A stretch of 64,000 nt of DNA, taken from positions 37,019 to 101,018 of the forward strand of contig JARIAR010000036.1 in assembly GCA_029257805.1 (NCBI GenBank). The letters are read 5' to 3'. The position numbers and the translations under genes are program-made. Positions 37,169-46,727 of the stretch are shown here, one piece after another (the first letter of the stretch is position 1; each line of letters opens with the position of its first letter). Under the pieces are notes generated by a model. It saw only the letters and a program-made list of their open reading frames with translations, was not told the origin of the DNA and made no database searches. The DNA comes from Blautia sp. GTDB lineage: Bacteria; Bacillota; Clostridia; Lachnospirales; Lachnospiraceae.

Positions 37169-39643
37169 ATGACAGGACTTACCAACGAACAGGTACAGGA
37201 AAGAATTGAAGAAGGAAAAGTAAATTTTAACGAGAATCCCAATACCAGAACCTATAAGCAGATCGTAAAGGAAAATACATTAACATTTTTTAACTTTTTA
37301 AATCTTGTACTTTTGGTTCTTGTGCTGTTGGTCGGTTCTTATAAAAATTCCATGTTTGTAGGAATCATCATTATTAATACTGTGATTGGGATTATACAGG
37401 AAGTAAGAGCAAAAAAAACAATTGATAAGCTTGCAATCCTGACCGAAACAAAAGCAGTTGTCCTTCGGGAAGGAAAAAAATGGAGTATTTCTACAGACAA
37501 GTTGGTTTTGGATGATTTAATATACTTGAAAACAGGAGATCAGATTCCGGCGGACTGTAAAATTTTGGAGGGGAGTCTGGAAGTAAATGAGTCTCTTCTT
37601 ACAGGAGAAGCGGACAACCTGACAAAAAATCAAGATGACGAGCTTTTTTCAGGAAGTTTTGTTACAGCCGGGGAAGCATGTTGTCAGATCATACATGTAG
37701 GAAAAGATAACTATGCTTCGCAGATTACAAGTGAGGCTAAAGAATTTAAAAGACATCATTCAGAACTTAGAAATTCATTGAATGCAATTTTGAAAGTAAT
37801 CAGTATGATTATTGTACCTCTTGGCCTGCTGCTTTTTTACAAACAGTTTTATATTGTAGGAGATAATGTAAAAGATTCTGTTGTAAGTACAGTGGCAGCT
37901 GTTTTGGGAATGATTCCGGAAGGTCTTGTTCTTCTTACAAGTGTAGCTCTTACGTTGGGAGCTCTTACACTTGCCAGAAAAAAAACGCTGGTGCAGGAAT
38001 TATATTGTATTGAAACGCTTGCGCGGGTGGATACTTTGTGTCTGGATAAGACAGGAACCATAACAGAAGGGACAATGTGTGTAGAAGAAATAGAAGAATA
38101 CGATCCCAACTGGAGAGAAGCAGAACTGGCGGAAGTGATTCTGGAAGAGGAGGAGACTCCTGAAAAAGAAGAAGAGGAAGAAGAGGAAGGTTCTGTAAAA
38201 GAAGAAAAAGAAGAAGGCACTTTTATGGTTGAAACAGCACGTGTTATGGGGAATCTCATGTCTGTTTTAAAAGACCAGAATGCAACAGCAGATGCCCTTC
38301 GAAAGCGCTTCCCTGTATGTGACGATATGAAGGTATCCAATGTCGTTCCCTTTTCTTCTGATAGAAAGTATAGCGGTGCATCTTTTGAAGGTGTTGGAAC
38401 ATATCTTATTGGAGCTGCACAGTTTCTTTTTCCGGAAGGAAATGAAGCGCTTGTGGAACGGTGTGAAGAATATGGAAAAAAAGGCTTCAGAGTTCTTGTG
38501 CTAGCGCATAGTGTGAACGAAGGTACAGGGACGGAGTTGCCTAGGGACCTTGTTCCGGAAGCACTTCTTATTTTAACAGATGTTATCCGAGAAGAGGCGC
38601 CGGATACCCTTCAGTTTTTTTATGGACAGGGTGTTGATCTAAAAGTGATTTCAGGAGATGATCCTGTAACCGTTTCTTCTATTGCAAAAAGAGCCGGATT
38701 GGAAAATGCAGAGAAATACGTAGATGCGACCACGATTACAACACAAGAAGAAATGGATGCAGCAGTTGCCCAATATAATGTATTTGGACGTGTAACTCCC
38801 CAACAAAAAAAAGCCATGGTGCTGGCTTTAAAACAACAGGGACATACCGTTGCCATGACAGGAGATGGTGTAAATGATGTTTTGGCATTAAAAGAGGCAG
38901 ATTGCAGCATTGCTATGGCTGAGGGAAGTGATGCTGCGAAAAACATTGCAAATGTAGTTCTTTTGGATTCTAATTTTGCAGCAATGCCGCACATCGTGAA
39001 TCAGGGACGGCGTGTTGTAAATAACATTCGTACCGCAGCTTCCATGTTTTTGATCAAAACAATATTTTCTGTAATGCTTTCCCTGATTACGATTTTCTTT
39101 GGAGAGGCATATCCATTTGAGCCTATTCAGATGTCGCTGATCAGTGCCTGTGCGGTAGGGATTCCTACTTTTCTTCTGGCTCAGGAAAATAATTATGAAA
39201 AAATAGATCATACATTTCTTCGCCATGTATTTATGAATGCCTTTCCTGCAGCAGTAACCATTACAGGGTGTGTATTTAGTATTATGCTTGTTTGCAAGGA
39301 GGCATACGATTCAAATGCCATGTTAAATACAGCCTGTGTTCTTGTTACAGGGTGGAATTATATGGCTGCGTTAAAAACCGTATATGCCCCATTAAATCGC
39401 TACAGGAAAGTAATCATTTACAGTATGCAGTGTATTTTCTTTTTAGCGGCTGTTGTACTGCAAAAACTTCTTGCCCTTGGTTCTTTGGAATTTGGAATGA
39501 TTATTCTTGTATTTCTTTTAATGACGTTTTCTCCAATTCTTATAGAAGTCATTACAGAGTGGATACGAAAAATTTACAGCCGATCTCTGGATGGAGAGGT
39601 GAAAGGACGTCTGGCATTGTTTCTTGAGCGGTTTGTAAAATAA
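37169..39643 (+). CDS. P-type cation-transporting ATPase, CtpE-like
   Basis: 824 residues from ATG 37169 (GGAGGAG at 37159-37165). It has the phosphorylation motif LDKTGT with Asp293, actuator TGEADNL, MTGDGVNDVLALKEADCSIAM hinge motif, and about 8-10 membrane segments. The N-terminus (GLTNEQVQERIEEGKVNFN) and overall pattern fit the CtpE subfamily, implicated in calcium uptake in mycobacteria; the ion here is inferred. There is an unusual Glu/Lys-rich run at residues ~325-350 in the nucleotide-binding domain. It follows mnmA by 72 bp and may be co-transcribed or independent. Confidence 0.88.
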   Translation: MTGLTNEQVQERIEEGKVNFNENPNTRTYKQIVKENTLTFFNFLNLVLLVLVLLVGSYKNSMFVGIIIINTVIGIIQEVRAKKTIDKLAILTETKAVVLREGKKWSISTDKLVLDDLIYLKTGDQIPADCKILEGSLEVNESLLTGEADNLTKNQDDELFSGSFVTAGEACCQIIHVGKDNYASQITSEAKEFKRHHSELRNSLNAILKVISMIIVPLGLLLFYKQFYIVGDNVKDSVVSTVAAVLGMIPEGLVLLTSVALTLGALTLARKKTLVQELYCIETLARVDTLCLDKTGTITEGTMCVEEIEEYDPNWREAELAEVILEEEETPEKEEEEEEEGSVKEEKEEGTFMVETARVMGNLMSVLKDQNATADALRKRFPVCDDMKVSNVVPFSSDRKYSGASFEGVGTYLIGAAQFLFPEGNEALVERCEEYGKKGFRVLVLAHSVNEGTGTELPRDLVPEALLILTDVIREEAPDTLQFFYGQGVDLKVISGDDPVTVSSIAKRAGLENAEKYVDATTITTQEEMDAAVAQYNVFGRVTPQQKKAMVLALKQQGHTVAMTGDGVNDVLALKEADCSIAMAEGSDAAKNIANVVLLDSNFAAMPHIVNQGRRVVNNIRTAASMFLIKTIFSVMLSLITIFFGEAYPFEPIQMSLISACAVGIPTFLLAQENNYEKIDHTFLRHVFMNAFPAAVTITGCVFSIMLVCKEAYDSNAMLNTACVLVTGWNYMAALKTVYAPLNRYRKVIIYSMQCIFFLAAVVLQKLLALGSLEFGMIILVFLLMTFSPILIEVITEWIRKIYSRSLDGEVKGRLALFLERFVK

Positions 39644-39649
39644 AGAATA

Positions 39650-40381
39650 CTATAAGTTTTTCTTTTTATAAATAAACCAAAAAGAAATAGAAGTAAATAT
39701 AATCAGATAGCAAAGCAAAATAAAAATCCCTTTAAAGTTCACGCTTCCTCCTGCTGAGACAGTGCGGATGATTCCGCTTGTCTGAGACAGGGGAAGTGCG
39801 GAAACAATCTGTTGAATTCCTGCAGGCATCTTATCTGTAGAAAAAAATGTGTTGCACAGGTATGCCATGGGCATAATAATGTAATTGGAAAACCTGGGGA
39901 CATCTGCATGGTTTTTGGCAAGAAAAGAAACGGTAACACCAATTGCAGAAAATACAGCGCCATTTAAAAACATAACAAAAAAAGAGTAACCATTGAAGAT
40001 CAGTCCGGTTCGAATCGGCAGGGACAGGATCAGGATAATACTGCCGGCATATAACCCCCGAAGGCTTCCGCCTAAAATTTGACCGATTATAAATTGCCAT
40101 AGAGGAGTAGGAGAAATCATAACCTGATCGAAGGCTTTCTCATAAAGCCTCTGGACGTTTAAGTTTTGTGCAATGGCATTAAAGCTTCCGTTCATTGTAG
40201 TCAAGGCAACGACACCGGGAATAAGAAAGTTCAGATATGGTTCGCCGTGTGACATTGTTTGGATTCCCATCCCAAAAACAATAAGATACATAAGGGGAGC
40301 AATCATTGCAGCCAATGTGATCTTATAAAAATCTCTTTTAAATTCTGTCCATTTTTCCCACAAAATTGTAATAATTCCCAT
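39650..40381 (-). CDS. ABC-2 type transporter permease
   Basis: 243 residues with six hydrophobic segments; the pattern VFGMGIQTMSHGEPYLNFLIPGVV and IGQILGGSLRGLYAGSIILIL is that of the ABC-2 (DrrB/NodJ-like) permease family. It ends the minus-strand operon cobI-ATPase-permease and is only 6 bp from the convergent P-type ATPase stop, leaving no room for a separate terminator. Exported substrate unknown. Confidence 0.85.
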   Translation of the reverse strand: MGIITILWEKWTEFKRDFYKITLAAMIAPLMYLIVFGMGIQTMSHGEPYLNFLIPGVVALTTMNGSFNAIAQNLNVQRLYEKAFDQVMISPTPLWQFIIGQILGGSLRGLYAGSIILILSLPIRTGLIFNGYSFFVMFLNGAVFSAIGVTVSFLAKNHADVPRFSNYIIMPMAYLCNTFFSTDKMPAGIQQIVSALPLSQTSGIIRTVSAGGSVNFKGIFILLCYLIIFTSISFWFIYKKKNL

Positions 40382-40402
40382 TTTTTTATCCTTTTATTTA
40401 TT

Positions 40403-41248
40403 TTATTTTGGAGACAGATGTTTTCCTACCCGTTCAACAAAGACATCTTCCAATGTGGTATTTCGCATTGCGGATTTATGATCCTGTATATGGGAAAGAA
40501 ATTCTATCGCCTGTGATCTGTTTTGAAAATAATGACTTGTTATACCTTCCGGGCTTATCTCATCCACAGCAAATTCTCCCAGGTTTTGAATAAATCCGGA
40601 AGGAGTGTTTACTTCTTCCAGTTTTCCCTTATCCATAAGTGCAACACGATTACAAAGAGACTGTGCTTCTTCAATGTAGTGAGTTGTAAGGAGGATAGTC
40701 ATATTTTGCTCATTCAGCTGGCGAAGGAGATTCCACATCTGACGACGAGAAATGGGATCCATGCCTGCAGTAGGTTCATCAAGAAGAAGAATTTCCGGTT
40801 CTGTAAGAAGCGCTCTGCATACCATTAATTTTCGTTTCATTCCACCAGACAGTTTGCGAACACTTCTTTTTCGAAAATCAATAAGACCGCAAAATTCCAG
40901 AAGTTCTTCTGTACGTTCCCGAATTTGTTTGCGTGGCATAAAGTATAGTCTTCCCTGATATTCCATAATTTCATCCATGTTCATATCCTGACGCATGGAA
41001 TATTCTTGTGTAATAACACTGAGTTTTTGTTTTATATCAGGGCGATTTCGGTTTAAAAGTTGCTGATCGATGAAAATCTCACCGGATGTAGGCAGAAGAA
41101 GAGTGGATAAAAGACTAATGGTAGTTGTCTTTCCGGCTCCGTTAGGTCCAAGAAGCCCAAAAAATTCTCCTTTTTCAATTTGGAGATTCAGAGAGTCTAC
41201 TGCTGTAAAATCTCCGAATTTTTTTGTAAGATTTTTTAACTGAATCAT
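40403..41248 (-). CDS. ABC transporter ATP-binding protein (DrrA-like)
   Basis: 281 residues with Walker A GPNGAGKTT, signature KLSGGMKRKLMVCRAL, Walker B LLLDEPTAGMDP and the H-loop LTTHYIEEAQ. The C-terminal extension and partner permease fit the DrrAB/Nod-factor exporter class. Its ATG overlaps the cobI stop (ATGA), so it is translated together with the tetrapyrrole methyltransferase, an unexpected pairing. Confidence 0.9.
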   Translation of the reverse strand: MIQLKNLTKKFGDFTAVDSLNLQIEKGEFFGLLGPNGAGKTTTISLLSTLLLPTSGEIFIDQQLLNRNRPDIKQKLSVITQEYSMRQDMNMDEIMEYQGRLYFMPRKQIRERTEELLEFCGLIDFRKRSVRKLSGGMKRKLMVCRALLTEPEILLLDEPTAGMDPISRRQMWNLLRQLNEQNMTILLTTHYIEEAQSLCNRVALMDKGKLEEVNTPSGFIQNLGEFAVDEISPEGITSHYFQNRSQAIEFLSHIQDHKSAMRNTTLEDVFVERVGKHLSPK

Positions 41249-41940
41249 ATCTGTGAATCCTGTTCTTTTGCAATAATCAGAGAATAGTATCCTGCGTTAT
41301 CGGGAATTTCCGGTATGCTGTAAAAAATGCGCTCGTTTTCCATACCACAATTTTCAACCATTACAACATCCCGCTTGCTTTCTTCCAGGATAGATTTTAC
41401 CTGATTCATTTTTTTGCCGGATTTCATAAGTACATAAGTGCCATCCTGATCCAGGGAACTATCCAGTTTATGTACAGCTGGCAGAACATGGAGCTGTTCA
41501 TTCCATTCTACCAGAGGCATATTCATTCTTGCAGCCGTAGCACAAAAAGACGTAATTCCGCTTACCAGTGCTGTCTGAAACCCATGGGCTTCTACTTTTT
41601 TCTGAAGATAAGAAAAAGTGGAGTAGATAGTAGGATCGCCCAGTGTGAGGAAAACAACATTCAGCCCCTGTTTTAAATAAGATTCAATAGAACAGGCTCC
41701 CTTTTCATGATTTTCCTCCATGATTTTTTTGTCGTGTGTCATAGGCATGTAGATAGGCAGAAGTGTTTTTTCAGCAAGTTCCGGTACAGCCTGAACCGCA
41801 ATTTTGTAAGCGACAGTATCTTTAACGGCTGCTCCTGGAACTGCAATGATATCGTTTTCTTTAATAATACGTACAGCCTTTAAAGTCATAAGTTCCGGAT
41901 CACCAGGTCCCACACCAATTCCATATAAAATTCCATTCAT
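41245..41940 (-). CDS. cobI: Precorrin-2 C20-methyltransferase
   Basis: 231 residues from the ATG at 41940, which has GGGAGA just upstream; an ATG five codons earlier (41955) lacks a binding site. It is an SAM-dependent tetrapyrrole methylase with GIGVGPGDPELMTLKAVRII at the start and VVFLTLGDPTIYSTFSYL in the middle, the CobI/CbiL pattern. The enzyme methylates (cobalt-)precorrin-2 at C20 in corrin ring synthesis. No other cobalamin genes lie nearby, so it is separated from the pathway here. No cobalamin riboswitch is visible in front of it. Confidence 0.9.
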   Translation of the reverse strand: MNGILYGIGVGPGDPELMTLKAVRIIKENDIIAVPGAAVKDTVAYKIAVQAVPELAEKTLLPIYMPMTHDKKIMEENHEKGACSIESYLKQGLNVVFLTLGDPTIYSTFSYLQKKVEAHGFQTALVSGITSFCATAARMNMPLVEWNEQLHVLPAVHKLDSSLDQDGTYVLMKSGKKMNQVKSILEESKRDVVMVENCGMENERIFYSIPEIPDNAGYYSLIIAKEQDSQI

Positions 41941-42086
41941 AATATAATCTCCCATAATATTTTTTAGTAACGTTTTTCATTATACTATTGCCTGTGGTAG
42001 TTTGCAATGGTTCAAGGGATATGATAAAATAATATGTCAAATTTACTGATTACGGTAAAAAAGGAAGAAAAGAGGAAAAAGGGAAG

Positions 42087-43118
42087 ATGAAAAAATATAG
42101 AGGAGTCTTTTTTGTGGTTGCGGCTTTTATAATGCTTTTCTTGTGCGTGCCGAAGCAGATAAAGGCGGATACGCTTACAAAGTATGGAATGCTGCCGATA
42201 TATGGGGTCGATGTAAACGATGGGGAATATCCTGTAAGTGTAAGATCAGAAACTTCGTTTTTGGAGATAATAGATTCTAAATTATTTGTAAAGGACGGAG
42301 AAATGGAAGCGTTTATTTCCGTAAAAAAAGAAGATGGTGAAAAATATCCTTATTTATACTTAGGAGATGCACAACAGGCAGAAGAAGGGAAAGAGAATGA
42401 GAACAAAACAGTGACAGTAAAAAGCAGGAGCACAGAAGATGCAGATAGTGTTTATGAAATCCCGGTTTCAGCATTGGATAAAGAAATAACCTGTTCTTTT
42501 TTTGACTTACAAAAGCAACAATGGAAAACAAACAGAGTTCTATTTGAGGCGTCATCTCTTCCGAAAGAAGCATTAGACGTGGAACTTCCGGATTATAAGA
42601 AAATTGAAGATGCCCTTAATCTATATGATAAAGAAAGAGAAGAACGTGCAGAGGTTGAGAAAGAAGCGGAACCAATGGCGGTGGATATGGAAGATGGAGA
42701 GTATTCCATTGCCGTAGACTGCGTTGGAGGAAGCGGTAAGGCAAGTGTTGTTTCCCCTACATTGTTTGTTGTAAAAGATGGGAAAGCTTATGCCAGAATC
42801 CAGTGGAGCAGCCCGAATTACGATTATATGATAGTGGGTAAGAAAAAATATCTGAATGAAAATAAAGATGGAGGAAATTCTGTATTTACCATCCCGGTTT
42901 CTGCAATGGACAAAACTTTGCATCATATTGCAGACACAACGGCAATGGGGGAACCACATGAGATTATTTATGCTTTTACTTTTTACAGAGATTCTATTGG
43001 TGCAAAAGGAGAAATTCCACAGGAAGCAGCAAGAAAAGTAGTGGCGATCGCGCTGATCATTATTGTGGGAGGAGGGATCCTTAACCATTTTGTAAAGAGA
43101 CGTTTTTCCACATTATAA
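42087..43118 (+). CDS. Surface-anchored protein with two NEAT/Shp-like repeats
   Basis: 343 residues: a signal peptide (1-27, ending IKADT), two related domains, and a C-terminal membrane helix (~316-334) followed by KRR. The domains align with each other: both start DGEY, contain LFVKDG or LFVVKDG, a Tyr-rich YPYLYLG or YDYMIVG strand, and end with a near-identical IPVSALDK or IPVSAMDK. The strand order and Tyr/Met positions resemble NEAT-type or Shp-type haem-binding domains. Between them is a charged linker (DKEREERAEVEKEAEP). It is next to cobI, divergently transcribed. Haem or corrin binding is a hypothesis. Confidence 0.65.
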   Translation: MKKYRGVFFVVAAFIMLFLCVPKQIKADTLTKYGMLPIYGVDVNDGEYPVSVRSETSFLEIIDSKLFVKDGEMEAFISVKKEDGEKYPYLYLGDAQQAEEGKENENKTVTVKSRSTEDADSVYEIPVSALDKEITCSFFDLQKQQWKTNRVLFEASSLPKEALDVELPDYKKIEDALNLYDKEREERAEVEKEAEPMAVDMEDGEYSIAVDCVGGSGKASVVSPTLFVVKDGKAYARIQWSSPNYDYMIVGKKKYLNENKDGGNSVFTIPVSAMDKTLHHIADTTAMGEPHEIIYAFTFYRDSIGAKGEIPQEAARKVVAIALIIIVGGGILNHFVKRRFSTL

Positions 43119-43148
43119 CATTTTTGTGAGATTTTTTATAAAATAGTC

Positions 43149-43213
43149 TTGAATTTTTGTTTAGGATTCGGTACAATACAACATAGGTTGACGTTTCTTT
43201 AACAAAGAAGCGT
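43149..43213 (+). promoter_or_regulatory. gap promoter and 5' stem-loop
   Basis: TTGAAT at 43149-43154, 17-bp spacer, TACAAT at 43172-43177. The expected 5' end of the mRNA is followed at once by a 10-bp stem, ACGTTTCTTT (43191-43200) with AAAGAAGCGT (43204-43213), loop AAC, one wobble pair. A hairpin this close to the 5' end often protects mRNA from decay. Confidence 0.7.
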
Positions 43214-43248
43214 TCTAATTACCATTTAATTCATAGGAGGAATTTATC

Positions 43249-44268
43249 ATGGCAGTAAAAGTTGCAATCAATGGTTTTGGACGTATTGGTCGTCTTGCTT
43301 TCCGTCAGATGTTCGGAGCAGAAGGATTTGAAATCGTAGCAATCAATGACTTAACATCTCCAGCAGTGCTGGCTCACTTATTAAAATATGATTCTACTCA
43401 GGGTAGATATGCTCTGTGCGACAAAGTTTCCGCTAGCGAAGATTCTATCACAGTAGACGGAAAAGAAATCAAAATTTATGCAAAAGCTAACGCTGCAGAA
43501 CTTCCTTGGGGAGAAATCGGCGTAGATGTAGTTCTGGAATGTACTGGATTCTACACCTCCAAAGATAAAGCACAGGCTCATATCGATGCTGGTGCAAAAC
43601 ACGTTATCATCTCCGCTCCGGCTGGAAATGATCTGAAAACAATCGTTTACAATGTAAACCATGAAACATTAACAGCTGATGATCACATCATCTCTGCTGC
43701 TTCTTGTACTACAAACTGCTTAGCTCCAATGGCAAAAGCATTAAATGATCTGGCAGCTATCAAATCTGGTATCATGTGCACAATCCACGCTTACACAGGC
43801 GATCAGATGACACTTGACGGACCACAGAGAAAAGGTGATTTAAGAAGATCCCGTGCAGCTGCAGTAAATATCGTTCCAAACAGCACAGGTGCTGCAAAAG
43901 CAATCGGTCTTGTTATTCCGGAACTGAACGGCAAATTAATCGGTTCTGCACAGCGTGTTCCAACCCCAACTGGTTCAACAACTATCTTAACAGCAGTTGT
44001 TGAAGGAAACGTAACAAAAGAACAGGTTAACGCAGCTATGAAAGCAGCTTCTAACGAATCCTTCGGATACAACGAAGATGAAATCGTTTCCAGCGATATC
44101 GTAGGCATGAGATTCGGTTCTCTGTTCGATGCTACTCAGACAATGGTTCTTCCATTAGAGAATGGCACAACAGAAGTACAGGTTGTTTCCTGGTATGACA
44201 ATGAAAACTCCTACACAAGCCAGATGGTTCGTACAATCAAACACTTTGGCAAACTGCTGAACGCTTAA
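43249..44268 (+). CDS. gap: Glyceraldehyde-3-phosphate dehydrogenase
   Basis: 339 residues. NAD-binding N-terminus [17 protein letters not shown], catalytic Cys in [17 protein letters not shown], then the P-site residues in [18 protein letters not shown] and the C-terminal [12 protein letters not shown]. Codon use is more biased (GCA, GAA, ATC, AAC rich) than in neighbouring genes, consistent with very high expression. ATG 43249 with AGGAGG at 43236-43241. It begins the glycolytic run gap-pgk-tpi-(RNA)-eno. Confidence 0.98.
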   Translation: MAVKVAINGFGRIGRLAFRQMFGAEGFEIVAINDLTSPAVLAHLLKYDSTQGRYALCDKVSASEDSITVDGKEIKIYAKANAAELPWGEIGVDVVLECTGFYTSKDKAQAHIDAGAKHVIISAPAGNDLKTIVYNVNHETLTADDHIISAASCTTNCLAPMAKALNDLAAIKSGIMCTIHAYTGDQMTLDGPQRKGDLRRSRAAAVNIVPNSTGAAKAIGLVIPELNGKLIGSAQRVPTPTGSTTILTAVVEGNVTKEQVNAAMKAASNESFGYNEDEIVSSDIVGMRFGSLFDATQTMVLPLENGTTEVQVVSWYDNENSYTSQMVRTIKHFGKLLNA

Positions 44269-44302
44269 TTTTGGCATATTTTGTAGAAGAATAGACTCAG
44301 TG

Positions 44303-44337
44303 AAGGGTCCGGTCTGCTGTGGGCCGGACTCTTTTTC
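44303..44337 (+). terminator. Terminator between gap and pgk
   Basis: GC-rich stem around GGTCCGG (44306-44312) with CCGGACT (44324-44330), loop TCTGCTGTGGG, tail CTTTTTCT. Likely lowers pgk-tpi transcription relative to gap by partial termination. Confidence 0.75.
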
Positions 44338-44366
44338 TATATTCATAAAATAAGGAGGAAATAATT

Positions 44367-45560
44367 ATGCTGAATAAAAAATCTGTTGATGATATTAATG
44401 TAAAAGGTAAAAAAGTCCTTGTAAGATGTGACTTTAATGTACCTCTTCAGGATGGTAAAATTACAGACGAAAACCGTCTTGTAGCAGCTCTTCCTACAAT
44501 TAAAAAATTAATCGCAGATGGCGGAAAAGTAATTCTCTGCTCTCATCTGGGTAAACCGAAGGGACAGCCTCTTCCGGAAATGTCACTTGCTCCAGTTGCA
44601 GTTCGTCTTTCTGAATTACTGGGACAGGAAGTGAAATTTGCTGCAGATCCGGAAGTTGTAGGACCGAATGCAAAAGCAGCTGTAGAAGCAATGAAAGATG
44701 GAGAAGTTGTACTTCTTGAAAATACACGTTACCGTGCAGAAGAAACAAAGAACGGTGAAGCGTTCAGCAAAGAACTGGCTTCTCTTTGTGATGTATTTGT
44801 AAACGATGCATTTGGTACTGCACATAGAGCACACTGCTCCAATGTTGGTGTTACAGAATTTGTAGACACAGCAGTTGTTGGCTATCTTATGCAGAAAGAA
44901 ATTGATTTCCTTGGCAATGCAGTAAATAATCCGGAAAGACCGTTTGTTGCAATTCTGGGTGGTGCAAAAGTATCCAGCAAGATTTCTGTAATCAATAACC
45001 TTCTTGACAAAGTTGATGTTCTGATCATTGGCGGCGGTATGGCATATACATTTACAAAAGCTATGGGTGGCAAGATTGGTGTATCTCTCTGTGAAGATGA
45101 TTACCTTGACTACGCACTGGATATGATGAAAAAAGCAGAAGAAAAAGGTGTAAAACTGCTGATTCCTGTAGATAACAGAATTGGAGATGCATTCTCTAAC
45201 GATTGCAATATCCAGATCGTAAAACGTGGTGAAATCCCGGATGGCTGGGAAGGAATGGATATCGGACCGGAAACAGAAAAAATCTTTGCAGATGCTGTAA
45301 AAGATGCTAAAACAGTTGTTTGGAACGGACCGATGGGATGCTTTGAAATGCCTAATTTCGCACATGGTACAGAAGCAGTTGCAAAAGCCCTTGCAGAAAC
45401 AGATGCAACTACTATTATCGGCGGCGGAGATTCTGCAGCAGCAGTTAATATCCTGGGATATGGCGACAAGATGACACATATTTCTACAGGCGGCGGCGCA
45501 TCTCTTGAATTCCTGGAAGGAAAAGAACTTCCGGGTGTGGCAGCAGCAAACGACAAATAA
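44367..45560 (+). CDS. pgk: Phosphoglycerate kinase
   Basis: 397 residues, two Rossmann-like lobes. N-terminal substrate site [11 protein letters not shown] and SHLGKPKG, hinge region, and the C-terminal nucleotide site with [25 protein letters not shown] and [12 protein letters not shown] 44367 with AAGGAGG at 44352-44358. Interconverts 1,3-bisphosphoglycerate and 3-phosphoglycerate with ATP formation. Followed 37 bp later by tpiA. Confidence 0.98.
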   Translation: MLNKKSVDDINVKGKKVLVRCDFNVPLQDGKITDENRLVAALPTIKKLIADGGKVILCSHLGKPKGQPLPEMSLAPVAVRLSELLGQEVKFAADPEVVGPNAKAAVEAMKDGEVVLLENTRYRAEETKNGEAFSKELASLCDVFVNDAFGTAHRAHCSNVGVTEFVDTAVVGYLMQKEIDFLGNAVNNPERPFVAILGGAKVSSKISVINNLLDKVDVLIIGGGMAYTFTKAMGGKIGVSLCEDDYLDYALDMMKKAEEKGVKLLIPVDNRIGDAFSNDCNIQIVKRGEIPDGWEGMDIGPETEKIFADAVKDAKTVVWNGPMGCFEMPNFAHGTEAVAKALAETDATTIIGGGDSAAAVNILGYGDKMTHISTGGGASLEFLEGKELPGVAAANDK

Positions 45561-45597
45561 AATATTTTGTTGGATAAACGTAGAGGAGAATAGAATC

Positions 45598-46347
45598 ATG
45601 GCAAGAAAGAAAATTATCGCTGGTAACTGGAAAATGAACATGACACCAAGCGAAGCAGTAAAATTAGTAGAAACATTAAAACCACTTGTAGCAAATGAAG
45701 AAGTTGACGTTGTATTTTGTGTACCGGCAATCGATATCATTCCGGCTGTAGAAGCTGCAAAAGGAAGCAATATCCAGATCGGTGCTGAGAATATGTATTT
45801 TGAAGAAAAAGGTGCATATACAGGCGAAATTTCTCCAAACATGCTTACAGATGCAGGCGTAAAATATGTTGTTTTGGGACATTCTGAAAGAAGAGAATAC
45901 TTTGCTGAAACAGATGAAACAGTAAACAAAAAAATGCTGAAAGCATTCGAACATGGAATTACTCCGATTATGTGCTGCGGTGAAACTCTTACACAGAGAG
46001 AGCAGGGCGTAACAATGGATTTCATTCGTCAGCAGGTTAAAATTGGTTTCCAGGGTGTAACAGCAGATCAGGCTAAAACAGCTGTTATCGCATATGAACC
46101 AATCTGGGCTATTGGAACAGGTAAAACTGCTACAACTGAGCAGGCTCAGGAAGTTTGCGCAGGAATTCGTGCTTGCATCGCTGAAGTTTATGATGAAGCA
46201 ACAGCAGAAGCAATCCGTATTCAGTATGGCGGATCTGTAAATGCAGGAACAGCACCTGAATTATTTGCACAGAACGACATTGATGGCGGTCTTGTAGGCG
46301 GTGCTTCTCTGAAAGAAGAGTTCGGAAAAATTGTAAATTATAAATAA
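45598..46347 (+). CDS. tpiA: Triosephosphate isomerase
   Basis: 249 residues from ATG 45598 (GAGGAGAA upstream). TIM barrel with NWKMN, catalytic His in [10 protein letters not shown], catalytic Glu in [15 protein letters not shown], and phosphate-binding YGGSVN and VGGASL. Likely co-transcribed with pgk. A stem-loop at 46386-46424 terminates the transcript. Confidence 0.98.
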   Translation: MARKKIIAGNWKMNMTPSEAVKLVETLKPLVANEEVDVVFCVPAIDIIPAVEAAKGSNIQIGAENMYFEEKGAYTGEISPNMLTDAGVKYVVLGHSERREYFAETDETVNKKMLKAFEHGITPIMCCGETLTQREQGVTMDFIRQQVKIGFQGVTADQAKTAVIAYEPIWAIGTGKTATTEQAQEVCAGIRACIAEVYDEATAEAIRIQYGGSVNAGTAPELFAQNDIDGGLVGGASLKEEFGKIVNYK

Positions 46348-46385
46348 TTTTCTAAACAGAAAATAATTGTCCAAGCAGAAAATAG

Positions 46386-46424
46386 ACCCGTTTTCGTTTC
46401 AGTAAAATAACGAAAACGGGTTTT
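46386..46424 (+). terminator. Terminator after tpiA
   Basis: 13-bp perfect stem: ACCCGTTTTCGTT (46386-46398) with AACGAAAACGGGT (46409-46421), 10-base loop, tail TTTT. Confidence 0.9.
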
Positions 46425-46449
46425 ATTTGTATGTTTTATAAAACATAAG

Positions 46450-46488
46450 AAGAGCCATCAGTTCGATTTTAACTGGTGGCTCTTTTAA
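46450..46488. terminator. 14-bp stem-loop between tpiA and the repeats
   Basis: AAGAGCCATCAGTT (46450-46463) with AACTGGTGGCTCTT (46471-46484), 7-base loop. On the plus strand all pairs form (one U-G) and TTTT follows, so it may be a second tpiA terminator; on the minus strand it may end the candidate RNA. Confidence 0.65.
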
Positions 46489-46498
46489 TGTTCTTTGT

Positions 46499-46683
46499 CC
46501 AATGGACGATACCTTCCTTTCTTGAATTTTAAAAACATCTGGAATTGAGATTTACGTTCTTGGGGGACTGTACCTCCTTGTTTAATTTGAAAATAAAGAA
46601 AATATCACGTTTCTGGTGGTCTGTACCTTCCTTTCTTAAATTATAAAGAAAAAATTATGTTTTCGGTGGACTCACTCCTTTTT
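46499..46683 (-). repeat. Four spaced degenerate direct repeats
   Basis: On the plus strand the units read GGTGGACTCACTCCTTTTT, GGTGGTCTGTACCTTCCTTT, GGGGGACTGTACCTCCTTG and AATGGACGATACCTTCCTTT, each followed by an AT-rich filler containing TTAAATT or TTGAATTTTA-like words. The conserved core is GGWC-TGTACCTTCCTT; the outer units are the most diverged. Confidence 0.75.
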
Positions 46684-46727
46684 ATTTTGTTTTTTGTTAT
46701 TTTCTAATCCCTTTTGTTTATGGTTAA

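Larger units (their letters stand above)
46440..46722 (-). ncRNA. Candidate structured/repeat RNA between tpiA and eno
   Basis: A near-consensus promoter on the minus strand (46756-46728) predicts a transcript from about 46722 towards tpiA. It contains four copies of a GGA-centred element (46665-46683, 46615-46640, 46562-46583, 46499-46525) at 50, 53 and 61-base spacing; read on the minus strand the better copies share AAGGAGGTACAG or AAGGAAGGTACAG followed by C-rich CCACC or CCCCC. A 14-bp stem-loop (46450-46463 with 46471-46484) could end it, with one A-C mismatch on this strand and a TTCTTATGTTTTAT tail. No reading frame with a start near any GGAGG is convincing. I do not recognise a known RNA family. 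Expression is unproven. Confidence 0.5.

Noticed and set aside
37849..38340. Ser-rich minus-strand open frame opposite the P-type ATPase
   Set aside because: The Ser run mirrors the GAA-rich acidic insertion on the coding strand and has no independent support.
41941..42086. Cobalamin riboswitch upstream of cobI
   Set aside because: The 146-bp region between cobI and the surface protein gene has no B12-box-like GCCACTG and no large stem set.
44616..46025. Very long open frame (469 codons) on the minus strand across pgk and tpiA
   Set aside because: It is antisense to two strongly conserved glycolytic genes whose codon bias (few TTA/CTA/TCA) keeps the opposite frame open. Its protein is Cys/Phe-rich and resembles no family.
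46499..46683. Small peptides encoded after each GGAGG in the tpiA-eno repeats
   Set aside because: No ATG, GTG or TTG stands at a proper distance from the GGAGG copies; the few short frames (for example one reading MFLKFKKGRYRPLDKEH) start ~40 bases away and do not repeat.
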